Translations under genes and position numbers: made by a program
Notes under the pieces: generated by a model
The model's database searches: none
Seen by the model: the letters and a program-made list of their open reading frames with translations, nothing else
What the model was told of the DNA's origin: nothing
Source: Bimastos eiseni
Taxonomy: Eukaryota > Annelida > Clitellata > Crassiclitellata > Lumbricidae
Reading direction: 5' to 3'
Assembly (NCBI GenBank): GCA_959347315.1
Contig: OY365808.1
Span: forward strand, 8,325,979 to 8,389,978
Length of the DNA stretch: 64,000 nucleotides
Shown: positions 1 to 12,337 of the stretch, piece by piece
Layout: each line of letters starts with the position of its first letter
How positions within the stretch are numbered: the first letter of the stretch is position 1

Positions 1-221
1 TCTTATTCTTTGGCAGTCTGTTGGCTGCCAGATGGCCTTCTGTAGTCTATATTTTATTTTTTGTTGTGTAACATAAACTATAAATGGTCTGTTTCTTCGG
101 CTGTTCAGTACCTTGTTGTTGTTGGAGATTTAATTTTATAGGTGTGCCAGAGACCCAGAGCTTCAGTTAGAACTTATGCTATTGCTATAGTCTATAGTAG
201 AAGCCATTCAACTTGTATTAA

Positions 222-312
222 GCACTTCCGGTATTAACGAGTACTCGAGTACTAGCTAAGCTACTCGACGGAGTACTCAACTCCAAAACTACTCGTTAGC
301 GGCAGCCCTATT
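222..312. mobile_element. Possible short MITE remnant with imperfect inverted ends
   Basis: The left part carries a motif ending TTAACGAGTACTCGAG. The reverse complement of the right end reads AGGGCTGCCGCTAACGAGTA. The shared CTAACGAGTA core in opposite orientation, with ACTCGAGTACT palindromes between, looks like a hAT-type MITE. I see no clear target duplication, so this is weak. Confidence 0.35.
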
Positions 313-979
313 CATGACAGTTCTAATTTATTCATTTGATGATTTATCTATGTTTTTGAATCTAAACTAGTCTAAATCTTTGTGATGCAAACTCTTTTTA
401 GCACTGTTTGATTACCAAATTACTTCATGAGCAGTTTTGAATTAATAGCGTCTACTACACGTTCACATCTGGCATAGCCTATTATAATGTTTGCGCAGGT
501 CTCAATGTAGCTAATCTTTGACAACTTTAATCATGAGATTCTTGCAAAAAGTTTGCATCTGAGTGTTGCTAACTACACGATAGGCCTACATCTCTATCAG
601 ATTTGGCATTCATAATGTCAGCGATTGAAGATAGACTTTCAAATTCAAGTCAAGTGGAAGTGGCAGAAAGCTTTAACGGTAACCTCTAATATCAATGGTC
701 AAAGCTGTAACTATTTATATTTTGTATTCATTTAGACTTTCTTTTTGAATCAGAAGTTATATGTGCATTCCACAGAATGAGAAATAAGAAAATTAAAAAA
801 TATGACGTGGTACATGTACAATTTACGAATAGCTTACGTATACGATGGTTGGGATATGAAGATGGAAATTAAGTGTCGAGTACAAAAACAGCTTAGATTT
901 CTTTCAGGTGAAGAATTTGCCAAAGATTGTGTGTGCATGAAAATTGATGGGCTGCGACAGCCAATTCGAATTAAGATTG
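313..979. other. Upstream AT-rich sequence, nothing recognised
   Basis: Low-complexity AT-rich DNA with no ORF of recognisable protein, no tandem array and no RNA gene that I can see. The start of the open frame at 802 falls here but it has no recognisable domain. Confidence 0.5.
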
Positions 980-1560
980 GACGTGGATGGTATATATATC
1001 AGATGTTTTTCTGCCGCGGACGGGGTGGGGCTATAGAACCACCACAGATATCAGCTACTGTACAAGTTCTTGCAATTAATCGGGCGATAAATCTGGAACG
1101 GCGTAACGTCTGGTCATCCGATGAGTGCACGTGTCTGAGTTCCGTGCATGCGTCGCTCGTAGAGAAGCCGGACGTATAAATTTGAAAAATATCGCGCAAA
1201 ATCGTTGAAGAAGCGAGGAAAATGGATATGTATGGAGTCGAACTTTGTTCGGCAGCGGTTGCCTTGTTGCGTCTAAGTAGCTTTCCTTGTCGTCCAGCAA
1301 GTTTTCTGCATTAGCGTCTGTCCGTTTTGCATAACAACAGATGGAGCTGTTGAGTAACGATGGCTGGTCTGACCCGACTGTGGACCCGGCCACTAGGGAA
1401 CAAAGGTTGGCTGGCCGGTGGGCTGCCTGTCCAGACGCATCTTAGACGACGTTGGCTTTAGCCTGAAGTCTCGCATTACTCGTTGCGGCCGCAAATGACA
1501 AGTCAGTCGGCGACCGACCGGTGGTCGTTCTTTGGGGGTGACTTGAAAAATGAACTCTTT
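980..1560 (+). promoter_or_regulatory. CpG-enriched patch with TATAAA; candidate distal promoter
   Basis: By eye the stretch is richer in CG dinucleotides than its AT-rich surroundings (for example around 1010-1200 and 1370-1520). A TATAAA lies at 1175-1180. Open frames cross it on both strands but none resembles a known protein. It could be a promoter and noncoding first exon of the downstream receptor gene, which lies 12.5 kb away; this is inference from composition only. Confidence 0.3.
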
Positions 1561-2399
1561 TATGTCGGATGGTTTTTCTGAACTTCGGAGGAGATGACTT
1601 CTGAAGTTGTTGATTGGATTGTCCAGGTCGGTTTTTACGGCAATTCTTTAAGCACCTTGGCAGTCGACGAGGGTCAATTGTAGCACTGGGCTGATTTATA
1701 ATTCTTATTCAACGAGCAACTGTTGTCTCTAGCATCTTAGGATACATTAAATGATTTATTTGCTAATCTTCTGCTCTTGTTGTTGTACAGCTCTTTTTAA
1801 GTCTGGCTGCATTCAATGCAAGTTTTTTTCATTACCCTATACACATTTTACAGGAAAGTTGAAGTAACAGCAGAACATTAGTAACTGTATAAGCACTCGC
1901 GACAGTAGAGCTTTATTACTGTAACACACTTTTTAAGGTAGAGCACTATAGTTACAGTTGAGCATTGATAACCTTAAAGCAGTAGTTACAGTAGAGCTTT
2001 ATTGACTGTAAAGCACTTGTAATATCAAAACACTAGTACCTGTCTAGCAGCAGTAAAAGCAGAGTATTAGTAATAGCACTAGTTACAGTAAAGCACTAAT
2101 TAAAGTGTAACTGACAGAGATTTGAAACCCCTAACCTTAGGGTTGATAGTACAGTGCACTGATGTATAGTTGATTTGTAGTGTACCTCTTAGCCATAATA
2201 ATTATATTCACTGATTTGGACATTATACTCGATAGGCACTTTTATCGAGCTGTTGAATGCATTTATCCAAAGATCATTTGCATTATTTATGGGTGAAATA
2301 AATTTTAATCAGCTGATAGTGTATCAGATGTGTGCCTTTGGATATCTGAACATCCCGGTGTAGGCCAATCCTCGTCTCATGGGCATCATACGTTTTCAT
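1561..2399. repeat. Mostly unremarkable DNA with a degenerate short repeat around 1855-2110
   Basis: Between about 1855 and 2110 variants of ACAGTAGAGC, CACTAGTTACAG and GAGCATTGATAACC recur at irregular spacing, like a decayed minisatellite. The rest shows no gene or element. Confidence 0.35.
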
Positions 2400-3315
2400 T
2401 CTTAGTCATGCTGGGTGCACTGCTTTGCATTGGCCATTAGAAATCTGGTGCTACCATTATTTCGAAATGAAATGGCTGCTTGTCTAGTGCACATCTGCAA
2501 GCAATTTGCACCTGATTTCTTCAGAGATGACATACTGAATGAAAGGCCAGAGCCATTAGGCAATGGCTCGTATACTTGGTGCTGCACGAACGTTTCTAGT
2601 TTGTGTCTGGTGCGCCTGCCCTGCGAGTGGTGGCCAAAGGTTTTAGGATGTTGAGGGGTGAAGGTTGTTTTAAACGGAGTGCCCTGCTTCGACTGCTTCC
2701 CCATTTCCAGTTTCTGGGTTTTCAATTCAGTGCTGCCTTTCCAGATGATTATATCCCATGTGAACATTACTTCCAGATGTGGGTCTGGGCTCCTGGGAAT
2801 TCTGGAGAGGCTGCTGCGTCTGTCGGTCGGTCGGTCGGTCCGTCGGCCGTTCAGTCACTATACCTGCCTCATGCCTTTCACGGATGATGAAGAAGCGGGC
2901 TCAGCCGCAAGCGCTGCCGCCGCCAACGCCGTCGCTTGGCTGGGCATGTTTTGATATGGTCTGTCTGTTTTGCTTTAGGCCTGGCAGCAGTCGATTCCGA
3001 CATCCTTTCCAGATCATCTGTTCCTGATGTGCCTTTTCTGACGATCGAAACTGAAGAAGACTTGATGGAGTTTTTGGGATTATGGCCTTTAACAGAAAAT
3101 GCGTTTAAGATTGCAGAATGATTGGAGACTTAAGAAATTAGTTTTAGACTTAACGCACTTGATGGATCAACCTGATGGATGGTGATGTTTCTTCCAATGG
3201 AGCATTAGTATTGGAGCATTAAAGGCACTGAATGACAAGCTTAACTGCAAAAGTGAGTTTCTGCAAGTCCACGAAATTGACTTTTGAATTGGATTAGTTT
3301 GGAGCATCACAGAAG
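2400..3315 (+). promoter_or_regulatory. Candidate 5' noncoding exon ending at a strong splice donor, with CpG cluster
   Basis: A CG-dense core at about 2818-2940 includes a short CGGT repeat and GCCGCCGCC. A donor-like AAG|GTGAGT occurs after 3315. A noncoding first exon spliced to the acceptor at 14038 would fit the usual architecture of LAR genes. The frame from 2936 to 3121 opens with TTG rather than ATG and is not supported as a protein. Transcript data are needed to prefer this over the patch at 980-1560. Confidence 0.3.
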
Positions 3316-3384
3316 GTGAGTGAATGCAATCTTGTCTATTTAACATTGGTGTCTCTGCATGGTGCTTCAGTAGCTGTTTATTTA

Positions 3385-3680
3385 CATATTATCAAAGGCA
3401 GTATCCAATTCTACTGTTTTTTAAGTAATATCAAAGGCGCTATCTAGCTCAATTGTTTATTTATGCATTGTTAAGGTCACTTATCTAACACAGTTGTTTT
3501 ATTTGCATTATGAAGAGACATTTATCTAACTTTATTGTTTATTTGTGTAAATTATAAAAGGCATTTACATAGCTCTATTGTTATTTATGTCTTTACAAAG
3601 GGTTTTATCTAATTCCATTATTTATTTATGCAGTATCAAAGGCACTTTATCTTGTTCTATTTATATATTAACAAAGGTAC
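3385..3680. repeat. Diverged tandem repeat, unit roughly 50-60 bp
   Basis: About five to six degenerate copies of a unit containing ATCAAAGGCACTTATCTA followed by an ATTGTTTATTTATG-like segment. Copies are unequal in length, so it is an old array. Confidence 0.6.
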
Positions 3681-3682
3681 CT

Positions 3683-3802
3683 ATCATAGGCTCTGATCAT
3701 AGGCTCTGATCATAGGCTCTGATCATAGGCTCTGATCATAGGCTCTGATCATAGGCTCTGATCCTAGGCTCTGATCATAGGCTCTGATCATAGGCTCTGA
3801 TC
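3683..3802. repeat. 13-bp minisatellite (about nine copies)
   Basis: Unit ATAGGCTCTGATC repeated head to tail with one substitution (CCTAGG for CATAGG). It ends eight bases before the hAT-type element at 3810. Confidence 0.95.
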
Positions 3803-3809
3803 AATATAT

Positions 3810-4273
3810 CAGCGGCTCTCAACCATTTTAGTACCTTGAACCCCTAATAATATTTCCAAAGTTGTGGTGACCCCAGCTAAAAAATTTATCGGGTTACTGC
3901 CTTCACCGTGTTTTTGCTACCATGCATTTCACTTCTTAATATTTGAATCATTTTGATAATATATACACCTCATGCATAGCAGGATAATCAATCATTAATA
4001 AAAAGAAAAATTTGTGATTTATTGTTGGTAATAATTTAATTTAATTAATCGTATCACAAGAAATAAATAAAGATTAATTTAGGTCGTTATATTGTAGTAG
4101 CTGGTACAAAAATCATGATTGCATAAATATCAAATAAGACTTATGAGAAACTATGATGACAACTATTTTATACAAATTCCTGTTCAAAGGTTCCAGTGGA
4201 CCTCTGGAATATTGTAAGGCGACCCCTCCGCCTCCCCCCATGGGGATCACGACCCACAGGTTGAGAATGGCTG
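3810..4273. mobile_element. Non-autonomous hAT-type transposon (MITE), about 464 bp
   Basis: Left end reads CAGCGGCTCTCAACCATTTT; the right end reads GGTTGAGAATGGCTG, its imperfect inverse. Sequence just inside the right end (GGGGATCACGACCCACAGG) is the arrangement common in hAT MITEs that begin CAGNGGTTCTCAACC. Flanking octamers CAATATAT and ATATATAT form an imperfect 8-bp target duplication in an AT run. There is no transposase frame. Confidence 0.8.
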
Positions 4274-6130
4274 ATATATATCTGATGGCTTATGCCATTA
4301 TGTACACACTGCAAAAGTAATGTCTTATACACGTAAATAGAGAAATAGGACTTTCACAAGCAACATTTAGTGTTTTTAAGAATTCCAGCCACAATAGTAT
4401 CTCTTTTTAACAGAGATACTATGGTTGTAGCTAGGGTTACAGACTGAATTATAGTGCCGTTGGTTGTTGCTTCTTGGAGACAGGTACTAGATGGCTTACA
4501 CATGGATGAATTTCTAATTGCCCAGCGTAATTCAAACCTCTGTTAACGATTTCATCTCAGGATTTATGTAACAGCTGTAATATGTAATATGTAGATAATT
4601 ATATACATTTTAGGAACTAGTTCTTGTGATAGAATGATGGTTTCTATTAAGAAAGGATTAGAGACTTACAATAAAATGAGGAAATAGCGACTTAGCTGGG
4701 TATCTAAAAGGCAGAGGGTAGATTGGGAATGAAGAAAATACAAAGGCGGTAGTAACGTTCACGATTGAGTGTATTGTATACGGTTTTCTGTATTGTGTTT
4801 AATTAGCCCTAGGTAATTTGATTTATTGGACACATACTAAGAGGCGACTCCCTACTTCGAAACATCATGAAGGGATAAATGAAGGGAAAGAAAACAAGAA
4901 GTCCGAGAAAAATGATTTTAGACTGGATGATGGAAGGGGTGACTGCAAGAAGATGAAAGAGGAGACCCAGAACAGAGAGAAATGGCTACATTGGACATAT
5001 GAACCTGTCAAAACGACAGACAACTCTATAAGATAATTTGATTATTGTCTAATGTGCACACAGGTTCTGGGGAGAGGCAAAAACAGAGGATAGTAATTGA
5101 CAGCATTCAGAATGGCCTTAGATTACTTGATAGGAAATATGTTGTCTGACAAAACACAAGGTTGTTTTGTCAGTTAGTTTGGAAGCATCAATCCTATTCA
5201 ATTGTCACTGGCTCTTGTCATAACTAAGGACAGGCATCTTGGCAGTCGTTACTGCCAACACATGCTTTGTTAGAGTGACAACATACAACATTGATAATGC
5301 CAATAAACAGCACTGACAATAACAACTGTGACAATAAACAACACTGACAATAAATAACACTGACAATGAACGAGTGACAGTTAACAAGACTGACAGTAAA
5401 TAGCACTGATTTCTCTATACCTTTATTCTTTTCTAAACTGACCTTATATAGCGCCATTGGTCATTTCGACTTGGAGAAAGGGACTCAATGGCTCTCATGT
5501 GGGTCAATTTCTCAATATGGAATAAGGCAATCATTGGCTACTGGCACTTAACTTCTGGACATATGATACTGTTTTATTACACAGGAATATACCAGCTGAG
5601 TAATCCGATTGAATTGAATGTGCATAAGATTTTGCTGTAAGTTGATTAATAACGTCGTAATCAGCGTGCACACACTGTGTTTTTTGGCTGGAGATTGATC
5701 TGTATATATATATTATTTTACTGTTGTCAGATTTGTTTTGTTAGGTTTTGGTGTTTAAAAAGATTCTTTATTCCAGGTATTGAGACTTCTTGATGATAGA
5801 ACTCTGACAATAATATTGCTGTTCATTTCTTTGCTTTCTTCTCCAGCTGTTACCTTACCTTGGTATGTTTTGTCTGGCTTGCCTTGTCTTTGAGAGAGAA
5901 AAAGGCGCTATATAAATGTCCAAGGATACAGATATCGTAATGTATGCAAACATGGGTGAATACATTATTGTGTATGCAATGTACAAAAATGTACACCAAC
6001 CCTGATTTATAGAAGTTGACGTGAAATAGTTCTCAAGCTATTGTTAAGATCTTCAATGCTGTTTGAAGTTGGCAGATAATTAGCATCAAAGCATATGGGA
6101 AAGGTCAAGGGAAGATGTGACCTCTGGCTG
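4274..6130. other. Intergenic DNA with a short TGACAATAA-type repeat
   Basis: Between about 5285 and 5410 the motif ACACTGACAATAAA recurs several times and creates spurious minus-strand frames. At about 5890-5920 the sequence GGCGCTATATAAAT resembles the 3' tail of many SINE/LINE elements. The frame at 4818-5036 is Lys/Glu-rich low complexity and not recognised. Confidence 0.45.
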
Positions 6131-6274
6131 AACCAATGACCATACGGGGTCAATGGTTAATGTTATTGGCTAGTACAGCAAATCCATATCTGAAGCAAGC
6201 TAAAGGAAACAGCACAGGTGCCCAAAGCTGGCCAGGTGAACACTTCAGACGGAACACTATTGACCCACTAGGGT

Positions 6275-6440
6275 TCAGATTCCTGGAGGGTCAGGGAATG
6301 CAGGGGCTACCGAGAATGAACGCTTTGCTTTGTGATCTCTGTTCCGGAGGTCTGGGATTTGAATTTGATTTATGCTGGTTCTGGCTGTTAGGGCCCAGAG
6401 ACTGCTCCTGCATACGGTACCCGGATGAATGGAAGAAGGA
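6275..6440 (-). pseudogene. Remnant of a non-LTR retrotransposon reverse transcriptase C-terminus
   Basis: On the minus strand the frame includes CRSSLWALTAR followed about 20 residues later by KRSFSVAPAFP. This matches the pattern near the end of CR1/L2/Jockey-type reverse transcriptases, where an R-S-S segment precedes a dRSFSVaaPRLWNsLP motif. The WNSLP part is lost and no longer frame continues, so it is a decayed fragment. The exact clade cannot be told. Confidence 0.55.
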
Positions 6441-6683
6441 GCAATGGAAGATTGGTGTGGCAAGTCAGTCTAGCAGATTTATGTGGTCGGATGAATCTCA
6501 GGCCGGAACTGCCTCATGGCGCAAATGTTGTTTGGCTTTCTAGGATGAAGAGTTGTGACAGATGTTCTTTGCTATCACGATTTTAATCCGTGAGACCGAA
6601 AATGATTACCGACTCTGAGAAAATGCTTAGAATCCATTTTTAACAGTTTTTTTCAGATAATAAAAATGATTTGGTATAAGGCT

Positions 6684-6760
6684 ATGAAGCGGCATAGTGG
6701 TTATCACGCTGAATTTCCTACACCAAAGATGGGGAGTTCAAATTCTTCCTGAAAGATGTT
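6684..6760 (+). mobile_element. tRNA-derived SINE head
   Basis: GGCATAGTGGTTATCACGCT resembles a tRNA 5' half with an A box. About 32 bases on, GGGAGTTCAAATTCTTCC resembles a B box (GTTCAAATCC). The acceptor stem does not pair properly, so this is a SINE head, not a functional tRNA gene. Confidence 0.55.
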
Positions 6761-6948
6761 TCCAAAATGTCTGCTCTCTCTGTGTCCCTAACGAGTTTAA
6801 CTATAAAGCCATCATCATACCTGGGGTAGTGCCAGTCCTGAGTCTCCAGAAAGTAGGGAGCAACAGTGATTATCTATGCTCTCTATGACAGAGCCTAGAT
6901 AAGCAGTAACTAAACAGCCAACAATGTAGTTGGTCAAATCAGACCAGA

Positions 6949-7012
6949 TTGGGGGGGGGGTAGGGGGTGGGGTGGGGGGGGGTAGGGGGTGGGGGGGGGT
7001 AGGGGGGGGAGA
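6949..7012. repeat. G-run tract of the GGGGGT/GGGTAGGG kind
   Basis: About 64 bases made almost only of runs of four to ten G separated by single T, TA or A. There are far more than four G-runs, so intramolecular G-quadruplexes are expected on the + strand, or a C-rich i-motif on the minus strand. Confidence 0.9.
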
Positions 7013-7132
7013 ATTGGCCAAGGATGAGTCCTTTTGGGCCAAGATCAAGACAGATGAAGTTGATAATACTTCATACCAATGGCAGCCTCTTGGGAGGTTT
7101 AAGAGACTGCTCTTCTTCTATGTAAACACATG

Positions 7133-7164
<32 letters not shown>

Positions 7165-7345
7165 CATATATATATGTATATATATATGTATATATATATA
7201 TACATATACATGTACACAACATACACGCACACACATACGCACGCACGCATACAATCACACATATGCATGCGCACACACATGGACACACTCATACACATAC
7301 AATTGCACACACATACATGCACAGAGACACATTTATTGGCATACA
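7133..7345. repeat. Compound (TA)n then (CA)n-rich microsatellite
   Basis: Nearly perfect TA dinucleotides from 7133, then TATACATA, then CACA-rich sequence. The Tyr/Ile-rich and His/Thr-rich frames over it are artefacts of the repeat. Confidence 0.9.
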
Positions 7346-9630
7346 TTCTATGAGGCTAATAAACAGACACACAATTGTTTATTGCACTTTGGTGTACATA
7401 TGTAGAATAAACACCATTCAAAAAGTATATAACATCCAAACAATGAATGTTTTGGGCATTAATCTGTCGTCTAGGGGATTATCTGGTCATGGTAATGGAG
7501 GGAGGAGTGGTTGGGTTGGTTGGGTTGGAGGTAGTCATTGGTACAGGGTGTTGCCTAGCCCAAAGTGGTGAATTGTTCATGCTTCATGTCAGGAATGTAG
7601 GCAGAGGAATCATTCACTTCGCTTGTGCCTTGGATGCTGGGGAGAGTAGATTGCCTCTTCTCAACAGTTTCACTCCAATATGACAAAGTCAATATTACTG
7701 TGTGTGACAAAGTAAATTGTGCACAAACAACTTGTTCCAAGGCGTTCCTAGATCCAGTATGGTCTGCAATTCTTGGAGATCAGGTAGTAATGGAGAGGAC
7801 TGACCACCTTCCTGCCTCCGTATATGCAGAGACTGAGGGGAAAAAATACAAGCACCTAATACACATGGTTGTCTCTTTCAGCCTACATTTAGGAACTCTC
7901 TCTGTTTCATTTTCTGCTTTGAATGCACATTTACAAGTCTGTCATTTTGCCAGTCTATGATCACTGTGAGAAGGCTAGGCTGGGTTCAAATCGCCACCAA
8001 GTCAGAAAGATGTATTGAGCCTTCGTGTTTCACTCGCACCTCCTAGGATACTCAGCTGAGAAAGAAGTGCCCTAGTAGGCTAGTACTCATTGGTAGAACA
8101 GGCAGACATCAGAGAGAGAGAATTGGCCTGCAACACTAGGTTGTCACTGAGGCTAACAACATTGAACTCACCAACACTTTCTACCACAGAAAGGCTCTGT
8201 TGAGTGGTTGAAGATACTGCTTTTCTATTTCCTAATTTGTCCATCCAAACAGACCAATCGAAATACTTTCGGTGAACTTCAAAGTGCTTCTGTTAGTTGT
8301 TATAATGGGGATTTTAGTTGTCTTGCTTTGTAGTGTAAAGGGTGTTGATGACGTTATAATTAAGTGTGTTGTGCTGAGGTGTTTTTATGCTGGTAAAGGG
8401 TTAATTTAAATGAGGTAGTATTGGCATGTCCTTCTAGTTTGGTTCAACTGTCATCTCTGATATATATCATATTGGCATTTCTATTTGATGGCATTTTCAC
8501 ATTTCAAGTCACTTGATTACTTCAAATAAAGCATGTGGGTAGATTGAACTGTTGTAAAGGACCCATTCTGCCCCAACTTTCCCTTAAGGATCCTACAACA
8601 CCGGACCTGCTGAAGATCGGACGACCCTTGTAATTACAGACCTGTACCAAATTGCTATAGTACCACCCTCTGCCAGAGGAAAGCGCCATATGGCATGCCC
8701 TTTGTGAGTGATGGGCTCTTAAGATGTCATTAGGGTTACAAGGCAAGGGTGTAGCCGGAATCTGGTTGAACACCTTTGCACACCTGCCACAGTTGATGCT
8801 AAGTACCCTCCTTTTGTGCCTCCTTGGGTTTCTTTTGATGTGAAACCTTAGAGGAGAGAGGAAAGGACGTTAGGTCAACTGAACTAAGGAGTTCTTAATA
8901 CTTGAGTGAGCACCAAAAAAGGAGATCCCATTGTGTCCATACACTTTAAATCCTTTCCTTAGGCTCTGTTCTTTGTTACCGGACATGGTGTATGTTTCCT
9001 TTGCATTGTCAATCCACACGAAATGATTTCTTTTTCAAATGACTAACTGGAAGGGCAGAGGAACCGTCGAAGGAAGGTCGTCACTTGTCATCATCCATGT
9101 TGTGTTGTCAATCCTTCTCGTCAGCCTATTTTAGTCGCTGACTTTAATAAGTGCCTTCGCTTCTGCATCAAAAAGTTCGGCCTGACAAACTGTCATCAGT
9201 TCCCTCTAAGAAGAAATCTCGAGTATTCATTGCGACAGTTTCTCATTTTGCCTCTCATTCATCTTATCCTATGGCACAGACGACAAATCCGATCAAGTCT
9301 GGTCATTCTGCTGCTTACTGCTGACCAACTGCCTGACTATATGAACTTCATTGTAGATACCCAGACATTCTTCTACTTGACTGTGTACACATGTATTCAT
9401 GTAGGTAGTGAAGTATTTGGGTAGGTGTACATGTAGTTAAGTATGTTGTAGTTATGTGGATAAGTGAGCAATATGGATAATGAAGCAGGTCAATTAGCAA
9501 AATATGAGTAAGTGTGCTTGTGTCTGTAGCTCTATATGTAAGCGAGTGTAAATGCAGGATTTAGGATGTATGGAGGTTAATGGATAGATAGGTTGATAAC
9601 TGAGGCAATAGGCAAGTAGTAAAGAAATAT
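7346..9630. other. Intergenic DNA, no recognised gene; possible SINE piece near 7990
   Basis: GGGTTCAAATCGCC at about 7982-7995 is B-box-like and may mark a decayed tRNA-derived SINE. The minus-strand frame at 8522-8773 and the plus-strand frames at 7447 and 7625 match nothing I know. Segment 8560-8770 has a sharper, GC-richer texture than its surroundings and may be an unclassified repeat. Confidence 0.35.
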
Positions 9631-9635
9631 ATAAA

Positions 9636-9662
9636 TTGTGTGTGTGTGTGTGTGTGTGTGTG
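9636..9662. repeat. (TG)n microsatellite
   Basis: Uninterrupted TG dinucleotides of about 27 bases. Confidence 0.95.
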
Positions 9663-10084
9663 CGCATCAATTTTTCTCACCAGTGTAAATACCTATTCAT
9701 TCATATTTATGCATTTATTGAGCCATGGTTTTGGGATGATAAGTTGCTTAAAGCTGATCAGTCACTTGGTAGTGAAAGTGGTTGTCAGAAGCGTTTCAGA
9801 GCCATGTCAATCTGACTGTTGTGAAAACATTTCATCTGTGAAAGTCAAAGGTCCACAGTCTGTCTGAGCTGTCTCTCATCCATGCCATTATCATTTTCTT
9901 CTGTTGCAGTGTTTCTTACCTGCTTCCTGACTCCAGTGGGGGGTAAGTGGCATTACAAGGTGTGTGTGAAATGCCTTCAAGATCGTCCTTCTAGGGATAA
10001 TTATTATAGCCTTGTATGATGACTGCGTCCGTATTGACTGCAGATTGCAGGATAAGTAGGTTATTTCAATAGCTAAGTCTCATA

Positions 10085-10192
10085 TACAACCTAAGTATGC
10101 AACCTCAGTTTGCAACCTCAGTATGCAACCTCAGTATGCAACCTCAGTATGCAACCTCAGTATGCAACCTCAATATGCAACCTCAGTATGTA
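10085..10192. repeat. 13-bp minisatellite (about eight copies)
   Basis: Unit GTATGCAACCTCA in tandem with few substitutions, preceded by diverged copies. Confidence 0.93.
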
Positions 10193-10984
10193 TGGAACCA
10201 GGAACGCATTGACAGCTCTAATAATTACTCACTGAATATCAATATGAGTAATAGTATTGGTATTTAAATATTGCATAAATATTAAACTCAGTGTTAGGTT
10301 TTAGTTCTGAGGCCTGTCAGAATACGGATTATTTTTATTATCTTAACGAATGTGAAATACGGACACTGCGCGAATTTGAGTTGCTTTCGAATGCATATTA
10401 AAAATAATTTTGAATTTTAAAATGAATTTATAATTTTTCCATATGCATATATGTTTACTTTTCTTATTCTCGTGTAGCAAGTGATGTTCCTTGATCACGC
10501 TAGAACTGTTTGCTTGGCTTGTATTGAACAGTCAGTCGAAAATAACAACTGAAAACATTCGTTAGTTACCTTGTAACATTTCCTGTTCATGCGTTTGGTA
10601 ATGTTGTGAACAGGGACTGAAAATGCAGGTGCTAAGTAGATAATGCATGGTTAATAGTTGACCTGCGGACCATTTCAATAAGGATTGAAAACAGTTATTG
10701 TTTGTGATAATCACCAGTTTAGCTGATAATTGGTTATGAAACCAGGTTTGACTCACAATATTAATGTTATGTAGTTGATAGATATCCCGACTTGCAAGTG
10801 CAAATATGTATTGGGGTATTTCATACCCACCTCACCACAAATGTTTTAATGAGTCACCTCACCCCCAAAGGGTACACCTACACTAACCCTAGCCGGGAAA
10901 TTTAAATATCTCTGAAATAAGCCGTTTCCGAGGACTACAGTTACTATTTGCACACTCTGTAACACAGAGATCCATGGGACACTG

Positions 10985-11102
10985 GCTAGGCTGTAACCAG
11001 CATAGCTGACAGAGCACCAGTATGGCTGACAGAGTACCAGCGTAGCTAACAGGACACCAGCATAGCTGACAGGGCACCAGTATGACTAACAGGGCATCAG
11101 CC
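10985..11102. repeat. 20-bp minisatellite (five to six copies)
   Basis: Variants of CAGCATAGCTGACAGAGCAC repeated every 20 bases. It produces the Cys/Leu/Val-rich minus-strand frame here. Confidence 0.9.
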
Positions 11103-11109
11103 AATTAAT

Positions 11110-12330
11110 AGGAGCTTTAGGTTATACTGTAGGTTATGCCATGTTCCATTAGAGAAGATCCAGATCGAAATCTTACTGATTAATTAGTGAAATAAAATTT
11201 GTCTGGTTGTCAGAGTTCAGACTTCTCATTGTTTTAACCTTGTTGTGCTTTCCACAGTTGTACTCACAGCAACAAGGCAACATCTCATGGTTATGATGAG
11301 CAGTTGGTCATTTAGTGTGCTGCTTTACAGATACAGTTTTCCATTGACCTGAGTGATATTATGATAGAGAGCATTAGGCTTAGCCATAATTAGCACTTTG
11401 GTAATGGCTAGATGTGCTGCTAAAGGGCTAATACTAATATGACAGGCATTTAATAGTGGGAGACAACTTTACATACTCAGCACTGAAACTTTGAGCGATC
11501 CATTAATGGCGGTGTTGCAAATGGTCACAAAGACACACACACCTGCCTGCTCACACCTAAACACCCACCTACACACACCTATACACACACATGTAAATTT
11601 GAAGTGTTAAGGACGTTCATGATTTAATATTGACTTGACAAATGTGTTGATTCAGTGGTCAATCAGGCATCATTTGGACTGATTGGCCTGAACTTAGATG
11701 ACCAAAGTCATTTCACCTTCATCTTCCTATTATTTCAAGTGCTTGAAATTATACCAGTCACTGGTTGGTGGCTCTTGTCAGCCACCACAACGACGTTCGT
11801 GCATGCTGCGTGGCGCCTTAAATTGGTTGGACTTTATCTGTTTCCAATTGGCCAGCTATACGGTGTCTTGGAAGCATCCATGATTGGTAACCCTATCCAG
11901 TTCGTTATTCCATGGTCGGAGTTATTTGACCCAAGCCATCTTCAGTTAATGGAACAGCAATGAATTTCAGCTTCATGTGACCAGTCTATTACTGCTGTTT
12001 GAAGCCTGGCTGATTTTTAAGTAATTCTCGAAATTGCTTCGACTGATGAAAGAGTCTCTGGTTCAGTGTTTATAAGCATCAATTTTACCAAATCATTGGG
12101 ATACATTTAAACATGAGCTATTTACCGAACCTTAACCTTGGCATCGAAAGCTGAAGGATCTTTTATGTACCTTAAAATTTGCATAAGATTCCAACAATTA
12201 CCAGAAATATCAGATACCAATAATTATATGAGAAAAAATATCAATTGCAACAATGGACTTGACAAATTACCAAGGACAAGGCAGTTCATTTATTTGTACC
12301 CATTGCTTCCAAATGACTGGTGTCATGGCT
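11110..12330. other. Intergenic DNA, nothing recognised
   Basis: The overlapping frames at 11655-11963 have no domain I can name and no signs of coding splice structure. Short CACACA stretches lie near 11530-11590. Confidence 0.4.
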
Positions 12331-12337
12331 TGAGGAA

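Noticed and set aside
802..1179. 125-residue frame upstream
   Set aside because: No recognisable family, competes with frames on the other strand, and sits in a CpG-rich patch better read as possible promoter.
2936..3121. Short secreted-looking protein
   Set aside because: The frame opens with TTG, which is not used as a start here, and has no domain; more likely noncoding exon or flank.
6136..6543. 135-residue + strand frame
   Set aside because: It overlaps a minus-strand reverse-transcriptase relic, which explains the open frame.
6930..7571. 213-residue open frame on the + strand
   Set aside because: It runs through the G-tract and the TA/CA microsatellites; Gly-rich then Tyr/Ile- and His-rich composition is repeat-derived.
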